From assembly GCF_004368965.1 (NCBI RefSeq), contig NZ_SORO01000001.1, positions 558,001 to 622,000 on the forward strand: a DNA stretch of 64,000 bases. The letters run 5' to 3'. Position numbers and translations under genes: made by a program. Every line of letters begins with the position of its first letter. Position 1 is the first letter of the stretch. Shown here piece by piece: positions 43,584 to 52,256 of this stretch. This DNA comes from Leptospira meyeri. GTDB lineage: Bacteria; Spirochaetota; Leptospiria; Leptospirales; Leptospiraceae. The notes under the pieces were generated by a model, which saw only the letters and a list, made by a program, of their open reading frames with translations, did no database searches and was not told the origin of the DNA.

Positions 43584-44581
43584 TCTCTATCTGGAGATAG
43601 GATTACTATGTTATAAGGATTTCTTTCATTCTTTTCTGATTCAGAAAGGGATTCAGAAAACCTAAGTGCTCCTGTAATCACAGTGCCCGTTGTAAGCCCC
43701 GCAAAAATTCCTTCCTTTTCGTAAAGATCTGCTTGTAGGTGTAGTGCCTCATCTTGGGTCACATGAAAGTAGTGATCGATGAGTTTTGGATCATAAACAG
43801 CTGGAAGTTGGATTCTTTCCCTTTCTTTTGGATTATCTGTTTTTCCATATTCCATAAACGGTGAGTTTTGTTTTCCAGCTATGATGACTTTGACCCGGCG
43901 GTCTTGGGATTTTAAATACCGACCAATTCCTGTAATGGCCCCACCAGAACCAGGAGCAGAAATCACAGCCCCCACCTTACCTTGCAAATCTCGCCAAATT
44001 TCAGGCCCAGTAGTTTTGAAATGAAAATTGGGATTTGCCGGATTAGATGCTTCGTCAGGAATCCACCCACCGAGTTTTTTAGCCTTTTCTTCAGCAAGGT
44101 CATACAAACGACTCAGGTCTCCTTCACCGGTAACAGTCACATCTGCGCCGTAACTTCGGAGCAATTGAATTCTTTCCGGTGCCGTATGAAGGGGAACCAA
44201 ACAATAAACGGGATATCCTTTTACCTTGCCAATCCAAGTGAAACTGATTGATGATGAACCAGCACCAACAAGAACCACGCTCATTCCCTTTTTTAGTTTT
44301 CCTCTTCTTTCCGCATCGATGTACATCGCTATGGCAGTACGATCTTTGGCAGAACCAGTCGGATTTAAAAATTCAGCTTTTAAGTAAAATTGAACTCCAG
44401 AATACTCCGATCCAATTCGATTCAATCGAATGAGAGGAGTGTTTCCAATCAACTGTAGGATATTGTCATGAATGGGTTTGGCAACGGAAAGTTCCTTTCC
44501 AAAGATACCTTGTACGTTATTCAGTGCCTGTAAAAGGCTATTGCCTAGGTCATCGATGCCTTTGGAAATTGGATCTATCAT
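43580..44581 (-). CDS. Cysteine-synthase-fold PLP enzyme with altered substrate loops
   Basis: 333 residues. The N-terminal GNTPLIRLNRI and the PLP lysine in NPTGSAKDRTA place it in the CysK/CBS family. The substrate-binding loop, usually TSGNTG, reads GAGSSS; the phosphate loop, usually GTGTGGT, reads APGSGGA. About 30 extra residues precede the domain. It may use a substrate other than O-acetylserine and sulfide. The start ATG overlaps the FKBP stop by one base, so the two are translationally linked. Confidence 0.82.
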   Translation of the reverse strand: MIDPISKGIDDLGNSLLQALNNVQGIFGKELSVAKPIHDNILQLIGNTPLIRLNRIGSEYSGVQFYLKAEFLNPTGSAKDRTAIAMYIDAERRGKLKKGMSVVLVGAGSSSISFTWIGKVKGYPVYCLVPLHTAPERIQLLRSYGADVTVTGEGDLSRLYDLAEEKAKKLGGWIPDEASNPANPNFHFKTTGPEIWRDLQGKVGAVISAPGSGGAITGIGRYLKSQDRRVKVIIAGKQNSPFMEYGKTDNPKERERIQLPAVYDPKLIDHYFHVTQDEALHLQADLYEKEGIFAGLTTGTVITGALRFSESLSESEKNERNPYNIVILSPDRD

Positions 44582-44958
44582 TATTTTACTTTAATCAGTT
44601 CGACATCAAAAATCAAAGTGGAATTCGCAGGAATTGGACCGATGGCACGGGCTCCATACCCATATTGTGGAGGGATGGTAAGTTTTCGTTTTCCACCTTC
44701 TTTCATTCCCACAATGCCTCGTTCCCAACCTTGGATGACTTGGCCTTGGCCTAATTGAAAACTAAATGGTTCACCACGATCCACAGAAGAATCAAAAACT
44801 TTTCCATTTGTTAATTTTCCTGTGTAATGAACCACAACAGTTGTTCCGCGAATGGCCTCTCGCCCTAACCCCTGTTTGGTGTCTTGAATGAGAAGTTCGT
44901 CTGCGAAAAGACTGGCTGATAAAAATAAAAATCCGAGTAAAATTGAAAACCGTTTCAT
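44581..44958 (-). CDS. Exported FKBP-type peptidyl-prolyl isomerase
   Basis: 125 residues from the ATG at 44958 (MKRFSILLGFLFLSASLFADE), chosen because it starts a clean signal peptide and earlier starts would lie inside leuD. The domain is a single FKBP: GTTVVVHYTGKLTNGKVFDSSVDRGEPFSFQLG, VIQGWERGIVGMKEGGKRKLTIPPQYGYG, FDVELIKVK. It speeds proline isomerisation of periplasmic proteins. Confidence 0.93.
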   Translation of the reverse strand: MKRFSILLGFLFLSASLFADELLIQDTKQGLGREAIRGTTVVVHYTGKLTNGKVFDSSVDRGEPFSFQLGQGQVIQGWERGIVGMKEGGKRKLTIPPQYGYGARAIGPIPANSTLIFDVELIKVK

Positions 44959-44965
44959 AGTGCGA

Positions 44966-45592
44966 TTATACTGTTTTTGCATACAACCAGGGAACTTCTT
45001 TTTGGTTCTTTTCCTCAAATTTTTGGATAAAATCGGCCTTTTGCAGAGTCAGCCCGATATCATCAAGTCCATTCAGAAGGCAATGTTTGCGAAAGGCATC
45101 GACTTCAAATGGGTATTTTTTTCCCTCTTCCGTCACCACCACTTGGTTTTCTAAATCAATTTCTAAGTTTGCACCCGGTTTTTTATCAATGGCCAAAAAG
45201 ATTTCTTCCACTTGGCTTTCAGATAATACAATAGGCAACATTCCATTTTTAAAACAGTTATTGTAAAAAATATCTGCATAAGAAGGAGAAATGATCGAAC
45301 GAAATCCATAGTCTTCTAAGGCCCAAGGAGCATGTTCTCTGGAAGATCCGCAACCAAAGTTATCTCTTGTGACCAGGATATTGGCACCTTTGTACCTCTC
45401 CGCATTGAGAACAAATTCAGGATTTGGTTTTTTCCCCGCATCATCCAAAAATCTCCAGTCATGGAATAGATGTTGCCCGAACCCTGATCTTTCAATTTTG
45501 CGAAGGAACTGTTTCGGAATGATTTGGTCAGTGTCTACGTTTGCCTTATCCAAAAGGGCAGCGATTCCTTTTAATTTTGTAAATGCTTTCAT
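44966..45592 (-). CDS. leuD: 3-isopropylmalate dehydratase small subunit
   Basis: 208 residues. [52 protein letters not shown] and [12 protein letters not shown] are the LeuD swivelling-domain signatures. With LeuC it isomerises 2-isopropylmalate in leucine synthesis. It lies one base after leuC, which carries a stop codon; leuD itself looks intact. Confidence 0.96.
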   Translation of the reverse strand: MKAFTKLKGIAALLDKANVDTDQIIPKQFLRKIERSGFGQHLFHDWRFLDDAGKKPNPEFVLNAERYKGANILVTRDNFGCGSSREHAPWALEDYGFRSIISPSYADIFYNNCFKNGMLPIVLSESQVEEIFLAIDKKPGANLEIDLENQVVVTEEGKKYPFEVDAFRKHCLLNGLDDIGLTLQKADFIQKFEEKNQKEVPWLYAKTV

Positions 45593-45593
45593 C

Positions 45594-46988
45594 TTATTTC
45601 CACTCCCGAATGTCTACGAAATGACCTTCCACTGCTACGGCTGCCGCCATTGCTGGACCAACCAAATGAGTTCTTCCACCCTTCCCTTGTCTTCCTTCAA
45701 AATTTCTGTTGGAAGTAGAGGCGCAACGATCACCCGGCGAAAGAACATCATCGTTCATAGCAAGGCACATGGAACAACCTGGGTTTCTCCATTGAAAGCC
45801 AGCTTCTAAAAAGATTTTGTCGAGTCCTTCTTGTTCTGCCTGACGTTTTACACGACCAGATCCAGGAACAATGATGGCTTCCACTTCTTTACTAACTTTT
45901 TTTCCTTTGATGGTTTCGGCCACAACACGTAAGTCTTCGATCCGAGAATTGGTGCATGAACCGATAAACACTTTATTCACTTTGACATCAGATAGTTTTT
46001 GGCCTGGCTTTAAATCCATATAGGCAAGAGCAGATTCTGCAGATTTTTTCTGCACTGGATCATTAAAATCTGTTGGTGCAGGAACAGTTGCTGTGACAGG
46101 AATCACTTGGCCAGGAGAAGTTCCCTAAGAAACCATGGGAGCAATTTCATTTGCGTTGAGTACTACTGTTTTATCAAAGGTTGCACCTGCATCTGTGGCA
46201 TAAGCTCTCCACTTAGCAGCTGCTACATCAAAAGCATCCCCTTTGGGGGCAAAGTCTCTTCCCTTGATATAATTAATCGTTGTATCATCAGGTGAAATGA
46301 GTCCTGCACGAGCTCCCGCTTCAATTGCCATGTTACAAATGGTCATACGTCCTTCCATACTAAGAGAACGAATGGCCTCTCCAGTAAACTCAATCACGTA
46401 ACCGGTTGCTCCATCCGTTCCAATTTTACCGATGATAGCAAGAACAATGTCTTTTGCAGAAACAAGAGGAGACAGTTTCCCATCCACGCGGATTTCTAAG
46501 GTTTTTGGTTTTTTTTGCACCAGGGTTTGAGTCGCAAGAACATGCTCTACTTCGGACGTTCCGATCCCAAATGCCAATGCACCAAAAGCACCATGAGTGG
46601 CTGTGTGAGAATCCCCACATACAATGGTCATCCCTGGATGGGTGAGACCTAATTCCGGTGCCACCACATGGACAATTCCATTGTCAGGATGGTTGATATC
46701 AAATAATGTAATTCCATTTTCTTTACAATTGTCCATCAGCGTTTGCATTTGAAGGACAGAGATTGGATCCACAGATTTCCAATCACGAGTTCGTGTTGAT
46801 ACGTTGTGGTCCATCGTTGCAAAGGTTGCATCTGGACGGCGCACTTTTCTATTTGTTAATTTTAAACTTTCGAATGCCTGCGGGCTTGTCACCTCATGGA
46901 CAAGGTGTCTATCAATATAAATAAGGCAGGTTCCATCTTCCTCGTGGACCAAATGGTCATTCCAAATCTTCTCAAACATGGTTTTCAT
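45594..46988 (-). pseudogene. leuC: 3-isopropylmalate dehydratase large subunit, interrupted by in-frame TAG
   Basis: From the ATG at 46988 ([20 protein letters not shown] upstream) to 45594 the frame spans 465 codons, the normal LeuC length, and no frameshift is needed. Codon 288 (46127-46125) is TAG. The family reads VTWGTSPGQV there; this gene reads VS-stop-GTSPGQV, so one G-to-A change from TGG explains it. The upstream part shows [43 protein letters not shown] and [13 protein letters not shown]. Downstream of the stop lie FIGSCTNSR and GCSMCLAMN, which hold the three [4Fe-4S] cysteines, so a truncated product cannot be active. Real mutation, suppression or sequencing error are all possible. 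Confidence 0.92.
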
Positions 46989-47064
46989 AACTAGACTCCC
47001 CACTTCCAGTCATAACTCGGACATGGGGTAGTGTGTCCAGGGAATTTGAAAAAATAGAGGAGTT

Positions 47065-47889
47065 CTAAGGGGTTTGGATCGTGGCTCCGTCAACGTAGGT
47101 TCCAGAAAGTCCGCTGCAATGAGTTGCCGCAGTCCCCCCACCGCCACCAGTTTTGGGAGCAGTATAAACTCCTATGATATAACCAACTCCAGACTGAGTC
47201 ACTTTGCAAGAACCAACGGCACTAGTCTCTGTACATTTGGCAGACTGTTTGGTTCCAGAAAGACAACTTGTTAAATACCCATAATAATTCTGGCAAACAC
47301 CTGATCCCAAGTCGCAAGCAAATTTAAAAGTTTTGGTGGAACCACCATTCAATAGATCGGATAAGTCAGAATCAGAGATGGTTTGCACAGGAGTACCATC
47401 GGTTAACACAGTCAAAGGATTGGCAGTTCCACTTTCTTTTTGGTATAAGTAAATCAAATAACTACCAGCCTTAGTAAAAGTGATCACTGTGGCTGGGGAA
47501 TCTACTTTCGAATATTCTGTTCCTTCTTTTGCCAGTGTGGCAGAAGACAAATCCAGAGGACAACTTGTAGATACATAAAGAGAAACTTTCGCATAACGAG
47601 AAAGTACGACTCGTGTACCAATTTGAGCACCAGCGATTTGCATGACTGCATAATATGTATCACCAGCCAGAGCAAAAGAAACAGATTGTGAAGTTGTTGT
47701 GATTCCCGTATAACCTGCTTTGATCTGGGTCCCAAGACCTGCGACAGTACATCCATTGGCTCCTGATTCTTTTGCAAGAAGGAGTGATGTGGTCGCATCG
47801 TTTTTGGAAGACTCACCAGAACATTGAACCAAAAATAAAAAGAGAACCAAAAGAATTACGAAAACTTTCTTTTTTGCTAGTTGCAACAT
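47065..47889 (-). CDS. Leptospira-type lipoprotein with cysteine-rich C-terminal part
   Basis: 274 residues from the ATG at 47889 (MLQLAKKKVFVIL) after GAGGAAGG; the longer frame overlaps the FHA gene. The signal ends LFLVQC, a lipobox, followed by SGESSKNDATTSLLLAKES, the usual linker of spirochaetal lipoproteins. The mature protein is beta-rich and Ser/Thr/Gly-rich, with several cysteines in the last 80 residues (FACDLGSGVCQNYYGYLTSC) and a Gly run. No enzyme motif is seen. Probably exposed on a membrane surface; the role is unknown. Confidence 0.82.
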   Translation of the reverse strand: MLQLAKKKVFVILLVLFLFLVQCSGESSKNDATTSLLLAKESGANGCTVAGLGTQIKAGYTGITTTSQSVSFALAGDTYYAVMQIAGAQIGTRVVLSRYAKVSLYVSTSCPLDLSSATLAKEGTEYSKVDSPATVITFTKAGSYLIYLYQKESGTANPLTVLTDGTPVQTISDSDLSDLLNGGSTKTFKFACDLGSGVCQNYYGYLTSCLSGTKQSAKCTETSAVGSCKVTQSGVGYIIGVYTAPKTGGGGGTAATHCSGLSGTYVDGATIQTP

Positions 47890-47893
47890 ACCT

Positions 47894-49366
47894 TTACCTT
47901 CCTCGAAACGACAGGATTGTTTTTCCAATTTGGATTTCATCCAAATTATGGAGAACTTTTGGACGAAGTAATTTCTTTCCGTTTAAGTATACACCGGTTT
48001 CCGATACGCAATCAAACAATATATACTTTCCTTTTTTGTTTTTTATTTTTGCATGAAGCCCGGCTACAGTGGGATCTGAAATTACCAAATGATTTGATTC
48101 CCAACTTCCAATGGTCACTTCATCAAACTGGAGTTGGAATGGATCTGTATTTTGGTTTCCTTCCCTTCGCATCAGAACAGCATAGGAGTACGCAGTTCCC
48201 GGAATTGATACCTTCTCTGCAATGGCAACGGCAATTTCTCTGTCGCGAGCTGCCCTCTCCAAAGTTTCCCCATACATCCGATCGTATACTTGCAATTCTT
48301 CTTTACGTTCAGAAAATTCAGAAACAAGAGAATGATTAGCGGAAGGTAGATTTTGGTTCTCTTTTTGGTTTGTTTCTTCAAACCCCCGTAAATAATACAA
48401 GGCAGCCAAACAAAGAAAAATGAGGAATAAACTAGCAGGAAAAAAAAATAAAGGGTCGGAGAGTTTTAGATACAACGAACGAAACAAAGAAAGTTCATAT
48501 TGAAATTCAAATCGAATGCCCTGGTCGACAGAAACCAAATTTCCAAAAACTAAATTTGTTTTCCACTGAGAAAGTTTCCAAGGTGATTCATATACCAATT
48601 CAAAATCTGGCTGACCCAAACCTCTCAAATAAGAAAAAAGATCCGCATAACTGTCTGATTTGGTGATCGAATAATGTTTTCCATTCGCATAACTTGCAAG
48701 TTTGGTTGCCTCCAAAGAACTGGGAGCCAGAACAATGAGTTGCAAATTCTTTTCTCGAATGCGTTTGGCAAGTTCCGGAATTTCAAAACGGTCCTGCCAT
48801 TCAGAGGCAAAACTGACAAAAACCAAAATATGATCTTCAGAAGATTGGTTTTCCTTTATACTTTCTAAAAAATTTTCCCAGTTCCGAATGGGATAAACAG
48901 GAGCCGGTTCTTTCGGAAATGGAAAAGAAATGTCCAAAACATTCGAACGAATTCTTTCAAAGGAATGTTTGTTTGTATCGGACTGGATTTGCAACTGAGT
49001 GGAACCACCACTTTGTTCCGATAGTTTTACCAATTGATTGGCCAATTGGATGATCCAACGTCTGTCCTGAGCATCCGTGTAACTCGGAATTGAAAGGTAT
49101 AAGTGAATGGGATTTTTTGATTCTGTTTTTTCGAATCGAAAGGATTCAGTAAGCCTTCTGTTTAATTCCAATTGTTCAGAGAGAACAAAGCCATTTGGAT
49201 CCAAAATTCCATTAGAATGGAATCGAATTTTTACTTCTGGATAGGAACGAATGTCAATCGATCGAAGTTTGAACCCTGGGTCAGCAGAAAGTACTGCCGG
49301 AAAAAGTATAGATAGAAAAAACCAATTACTGAAAGAGTAGAGATGCTTCCTTAAGTTGTTTTCCAT
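47894..49366 (-). CDS. Membrane protein with vWA-like outer part and C-terminal FHA domain
   Basis: 490 residues. A signal-type segment ([16 protein letters not shown]) leads into a region of about 270 residues with the alternating strand-helix pattern of a von Willebrand A-like fold (ILVFVSFASEWQDRF; LQLIVLAPSS). A membrane helix lies near 307-327 (LFFFPASLFLIFLCLAALYYL). The C-terminal FHA domain shows VTIGSWESNHLVISDPTVAGLHAKI and SETGVYLNGKKL. FHA binds phosphothreonine partners, on the cytoplasmic side if the topology is right. The start overlaps the ABC ATPase gene by 41 bases. The vWA assignment is tentative. Confidence 0.82.
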   Translation of the reverse strand: MENNLRKHLYSFSNWFFLSILFPAVLSADPGFKLRSIDIRSYPEVKIRFHSNGILDPNGFVLSEQLELNRRLTESFRFEKTESKNPIHLYLSIPSYTDAQDRRWIIQLANQLVKLSEQSGGSTQLQIQSDTNKHSFERIRSNVLDISFPFPKEPAPVYPIRNWENFLESIKENQSSEDHILVFVSFASEWQDRFEIPELAKRIREKNLQLIVLAPSSLEATKLASYANGKHYSITKSDSYADLFSYLRGLGQPDFELVYESPWKLSQWKTNLVFGNLVSVDQGIRFEFQYELSLFRSLYLKLSDPLFFFPASLFLIFLCLAALYYLRGFEETNQKENQNLPSANHSLVSEFSERKEELQVYDRMYGETLERAARDREIAVAIAEKVSIPGTAYSYAVLMRREGNQNTDPFQLQFDEVTIGSWESNHLVISDPTVAGLHAKIKNKKGKYILFDCVSETGVYLNGKKLLRPKVLHNLDEIQIGKTILSFRGR

Positions 49367-50081
49367 ATTCAGTTTTTGGCTCCAGGTTACCGTTTAAAAC
49401 CGGAACGGTTTCAACAACTTCCCCTTGTTTCATTATCGTAACTTGAGAGGTCAGACTTTCGACGATCCGTAGCTCATGTGTAATAAAAACAACCGTCATC
49501 CCCATTTTTGCAAGGTTTCGGACGGTTTCTAGAACAATTTTTTCAGAAAAAGCATCAAGGCCCGTAGTAGGCTCATCCAAAACGAGGATCTCTGGTTTAC
49601 GTAAAAAAGCAAGGGAAAGGAGAATCCTTTGTTTCTCTCCTCCAGATAAGGTTTTTGCGTATTTTTTCCAATGACTTCTGGGAATAGACAAACGATCCCA
49701 AATTTGAAACAGAGATTCAAAATGGACCGCATTCAATTTTGATAATTTAAAAAAATCCCTAATTTGTGCTTCGATGGACCGGAAAGGATGAAAGGCCCAA
49801 TTAGGATTTTGTGGCACCATAAACAAATTAGAACCAAAATTAACAGTACGCACATCTTCGCCTAATACAGAAAAGGTCTGATAACTCAACTGGCAACCAT
49901 CTGGAACCATGCCAAAAAGCGAAAAACCTAAGGTTGATTTTCCTGACCCCGACTCTCCGATCACTCCATACACAATGCCTTTTGGAATTTCCAAAGAAAT
50001 TCCATTCCAAATCTTTTGCCCATTCTTAGTTTCAATGGTCGCATTTTTGATTTGGACAGCAGAAAATTCAGTCGAGCCCAA
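49326..50081 (-). CDS. Lone ABC transporter ATPase, Dpp/Opp type
   Basis: 251 residues. Walker [13 protein letters not shown]-loop [16 protein letters not shown], signature [16 protein letters not shown], Walker [19 protein letters not shown] and H-loop FITHELR are complete. It resembles the peptide/nickel importer ATPases (DppD, NikD). No permease or binding-protein gene is nearby, so its partners are elsewhere or it acts outside transport. It overlaps gmhA by 14 bases and the FHA gene by 41. Confidence 0.9.
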   Translation of the reverse strand: MGSTEFSAVQIKNATIETKNGQKIWNGISLEIPKGIVYGVIGESGSGKSTLGFSLFGMVPDGCQLSYQTFSVLGEDVRTVNFGSNLFMVPQNPNWAFHPFRSIEAQIRDFFKLSKLNAVHFESLFQIWDRLSIPRSHWKKYAKTLSGGEKQRILLSLAFLRKPEILVLDEPTTGLDAFSEKIVLETVRNLAKMGMTVVFITHELRIVESLTSQVTIMKQGEVVETVPVLNGNLEPKTEYGKQLKEASLLFQ

Positions 50082-50655
50082 AGAGTTCCTTTTCTATGAT
50101 ACTGCAAAGAATATGGCCAATCAGGATATGACATTCTTGGATTCTAGCAGTAACCTTAGATGGCACAATGATTTCCACATCCCCTTTTCCTTTTAGTTTT
50201 CCGCCATCTCCACCTAATAATAAAACGACCTTCATTCCGATTTTTCTAGCTTCTTCTACCGCCAAAACAATGTTTTGCGAATTTCCAGAAGTGGTTAGGC
50301 CCACAAAAACATCTGACGGTTTTCCAAATGCCTGGACTTGTCTTTGGAATACATATTCATAACCATAATCATTAGAACAAGCGGTAAGAACAGCTTGGTC
50401 ACTGTTGAGAGCAAGGGCGGGAATGGCTTTTCTCTCATTACCCGACTTATAACGAACCACAAGTTCTGCTGCAATATGAGAGGCATCACAACTCGAGCCC
50501 CCATTTCCACAGAAATACAATAATCCATTTTGTCTGAGTGACTCTGTCAGGAGTTTACCCGCAGTTTCAATAGAAGGCAAAAGTCCAGGTAATAAACTTT
50601 GTTTTACGGCAATTGAATCTTCGATTTGTGTTTGGATGAGCGATTTATGATCCAT
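50068..50655 (-). CDS. gmhA: Sedoheptulose-7-phosphate isomerase
   Basis: 195 residues from the ATG at 50655 ([15 protein letters not shown]), which overlaps the previous stop by 11 bases. SIS-domain motifs: [51 protein letters not shown] and [14 protein letters not shown] with a metal-binding His. First step of ADP-heptose synthesis; the later steps are encoded at 25.5-27 kb. Confidence 0.93.
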   Translation of the reverse strand: MDHKSLIQTQIEDSIAVKQSLLPGLLPSIETAGKLLTESLRQNGLLYFCGNGGSSCDASHIAAELVVRYKSGNERKAIPALALNSDQAVLTACSNDYGYEYVFQRQVQAFGKPSDVFVGLTTSGNSQNIVLAVEEARKIGMKVVLLLGGDGGKLKGKGDVEIIVPSKVTARIQECHILIGHILCSIIEKELFGLD

Positions 50656-51418
50656 GTTTTTGTTCTTTGTCCCTTCTTTCTTTGATGGCATTCACTGCAT
50701 TTCCGAACTCGATCAGTGCAGACCCAAATCCATAAAAGTTTTTGGCTTTTGAATAGGGATTATTTTGGTCTGTGTTCCCAAGATTCAGATAGAATAATTC
50801 GTCTCTTACTAGTTTCTTTTGTCTTTCCGTAGCCACGGACTCAAAAAAAATCCGACATTCTTCTCCTATGGCAAGCATCGCAAGTGCCATTGCATTTGGT
50901 TTCATAAGTAAAATTAATTGTTCTTTCCAAAATCGTTCAAAGGAGAAAACAACTCTCCAGTCTTCCTGAGGTGCATCAGTCTCCAAAAATAAATCTGTTT
51001 TGGGAACAGAAAGAGCTTGTAACAATCCATCCACACGAGAGAGATCTTTGGACAAACTTTTGTTTAATTCCCCTTCATCCACAAACAAAACACCGGCCCA
51101 TTTATCTTCTTTATTTTTATATAAGTGGTTACCCGTTACGAGAATCAAAGAGTAGTCTTCCCCTTCCGCTCGAAACAATTTATCGTTAGTTTTTGTTAAG
51201 CGAAACTTTGGTGATTCTAAAACAATACCCGTTGTAATTTGTTTGGTACGAAGTTTTTTTTTCCAATTTTCAATGGCTACGGCCCATTCCATGGGAAACG
51301 ATTTTGGTTCCTTTTTCCTTTTGGACGGATCTTGTTCTTCTAATTTTCCACTGGATCGAAAAAGGTTCAAAAACCAGCCAAAGAAACCCTTCTTAGATGG
51401 TTTTTTAGTTTTTGCCAT
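50645..51418 (-). CDS. Unknown protein between LPS genes
   Basis: 257 residues, no signal peptide. A basic N-terminus ([20 protein letters not shown]) could touch the membrane. The central part is mixed alpha/beta. The region [25 protein letters not shown] followed by [11 protein letters not shown] has a faint FliG/MgtE-N-like helical rhythm, which I do not regard as evidence of homology. It overlaps gmhA and the glycosyltransferase gene on either side (11 and 14 bases), so it belongs to the same transcript. Confidence 0.72.
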   Translation of the reverse strand: MAKTKKPSKKGFFGWFLNLFRSSGKLEEQDPSKRKKEPKSFPMEWAVAIENWKKKLRTKQITTGIVLESPKFRLTKTNDKLFRAEGEDYSLILVTGNHLYKNKEDKWAGVLFVDEGELNKSLSKDLSRVDGLLQALSVPKTDLFLETDAPQEDWRVVFSFERFWKEQLILLMKPNAMALAMLAIGEECRIFFESVATERQKKLVRDELFYLNLGNTDQNNPYSKAKNFYGFGSALIEFGNAVNAIKERRDKEQKHGS

Positions 51419-52226
51419 ATTCTTTTCTAATATTGGACGGTCTTTCGATCTGTTTTCGGTCTAGTTCATATAATTTTGCATATTTTAAAAAGGTTGAAAA
51501 GGAGGAAGCAATGGCAATCCAAAGTCCAGGAATTCCATCCAAAAACCCAAATTTAAAAATATAAATTTCGATAAATTTTCCGAAGGGTTTGAAAATAGTT
51601 TTGAAAAGAGAAAACCTTTCTCCTTTCGCATAACGAGTATAAGCAACAATACTCGAGAACTGATTGATAGTTGTGATTTGGTGACTAAAATCAGTAAAAC
51701 TATAATGAAGGATATCTCCCTTCATGACTTTCCCAATTGAACCCGGTTTTAATTCTATATAGTCATGTGGGTTTTCACCGACCCAAGTGGCGGCATTTTT
51801 CTGAAAAAGACGAAATCTACGTAGCGGATACCAACCACTAAATCGAATCCACCGACCCAAATGAAAAGTGAGCCTTGCAATTTTAAACCCGTCGGCATTG
51901 ACTGACTCGGATTCTAAAAATAACTCGATAGACTGGATTAGAGTTTTATTAGCACGTTCATCTGCATCAAGCGATAGAATCCAATCATTGGAACAAAGGC
52001 CAATGGCTTTGTTCTTTTGTTCCACATGGCCGGGAAATGGAGATTCAAAGAATTTTACTTTGGAAAAGGAAGTTGCAATTTCTTTAGTACGGTCAGTACT
52101 CAATGAATCCAAAACAATGATTTCATCGGCAACTGACTGTACGGATCGGATACAATCCCCGATATTTTTTTCTTCATTGAAGGTGATGATGGCCACCGAC
52201 AATTTTCTTTTTCTCTTGCCTTCCAT
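51405..52226 (-). CDS. Family 2 glycosyltransferase, WaaE/KdtX-like
   Basis: 273 residues, GT-A fold. LSVAIITFNEEKNIGDCIRSV, the DSLSTDRTKEIA segment, and the metal-binding ILSLDADERA are present, plus SGWYPLRRFRLFQKNAATWVGENPHDYI, which is characteristic of WaaE-like LPS core glycosyltransferases. Co-transcribed with gmhA, in keeping with core assembly. The donor sugar is unknown. It starts 30 bases from the divergent ligase gene. Confidence 0.9.
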   Translation of the reverse strand: MEGKRKRKLSVAIITFNEEKNIGDCIRSVQSVADEIIVLDSLSTDRTKEIATSFSKVKFFESPFPGHVEQKNKAIGLCSNDWILSLDADERANKTLIQSIELFLESESVNADGFKIARLTFHLGRWIRFSGWYPLRRFRLFQKNAATWVGENPHDYIELKPGSIGKVMKGDILHYSFTDFSHQITTINQFSSIVAYTRYAKGERFSLFKTIFKPFGKFIEIYIFKFGFLDGIPGLWIAIASSFSTFLKYAKLYELDRKQIERPSNIRKEYGKN

Positions 52227-52256
52227 AGGAGTTAAAACCTATTCTGAGAACCAAAT

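Noticed and set aside
44966..45018. Longer start for the FKBP gene at 45018
   Set aside because: It would overlap leuD by 50 bases and place a basic, cysteine-containing stretch before a perfect signal peptide.
46125..46127. TAG in leuC as a pyrrolysine codon
   Set aside because: The family has Trp here, no pyl genes are in view, and pyrrolysine use is not known in Leptospira. A TGG-to-TAG change is simpler.
45594..47003. leuC explained as a frameshift or as two separate genes
   Set aside because: Both parts are in the same frame and one TAG separates them; the motif continues directly across it. No indel is needed, and no independent start with a ribosome site is seen for the second part.
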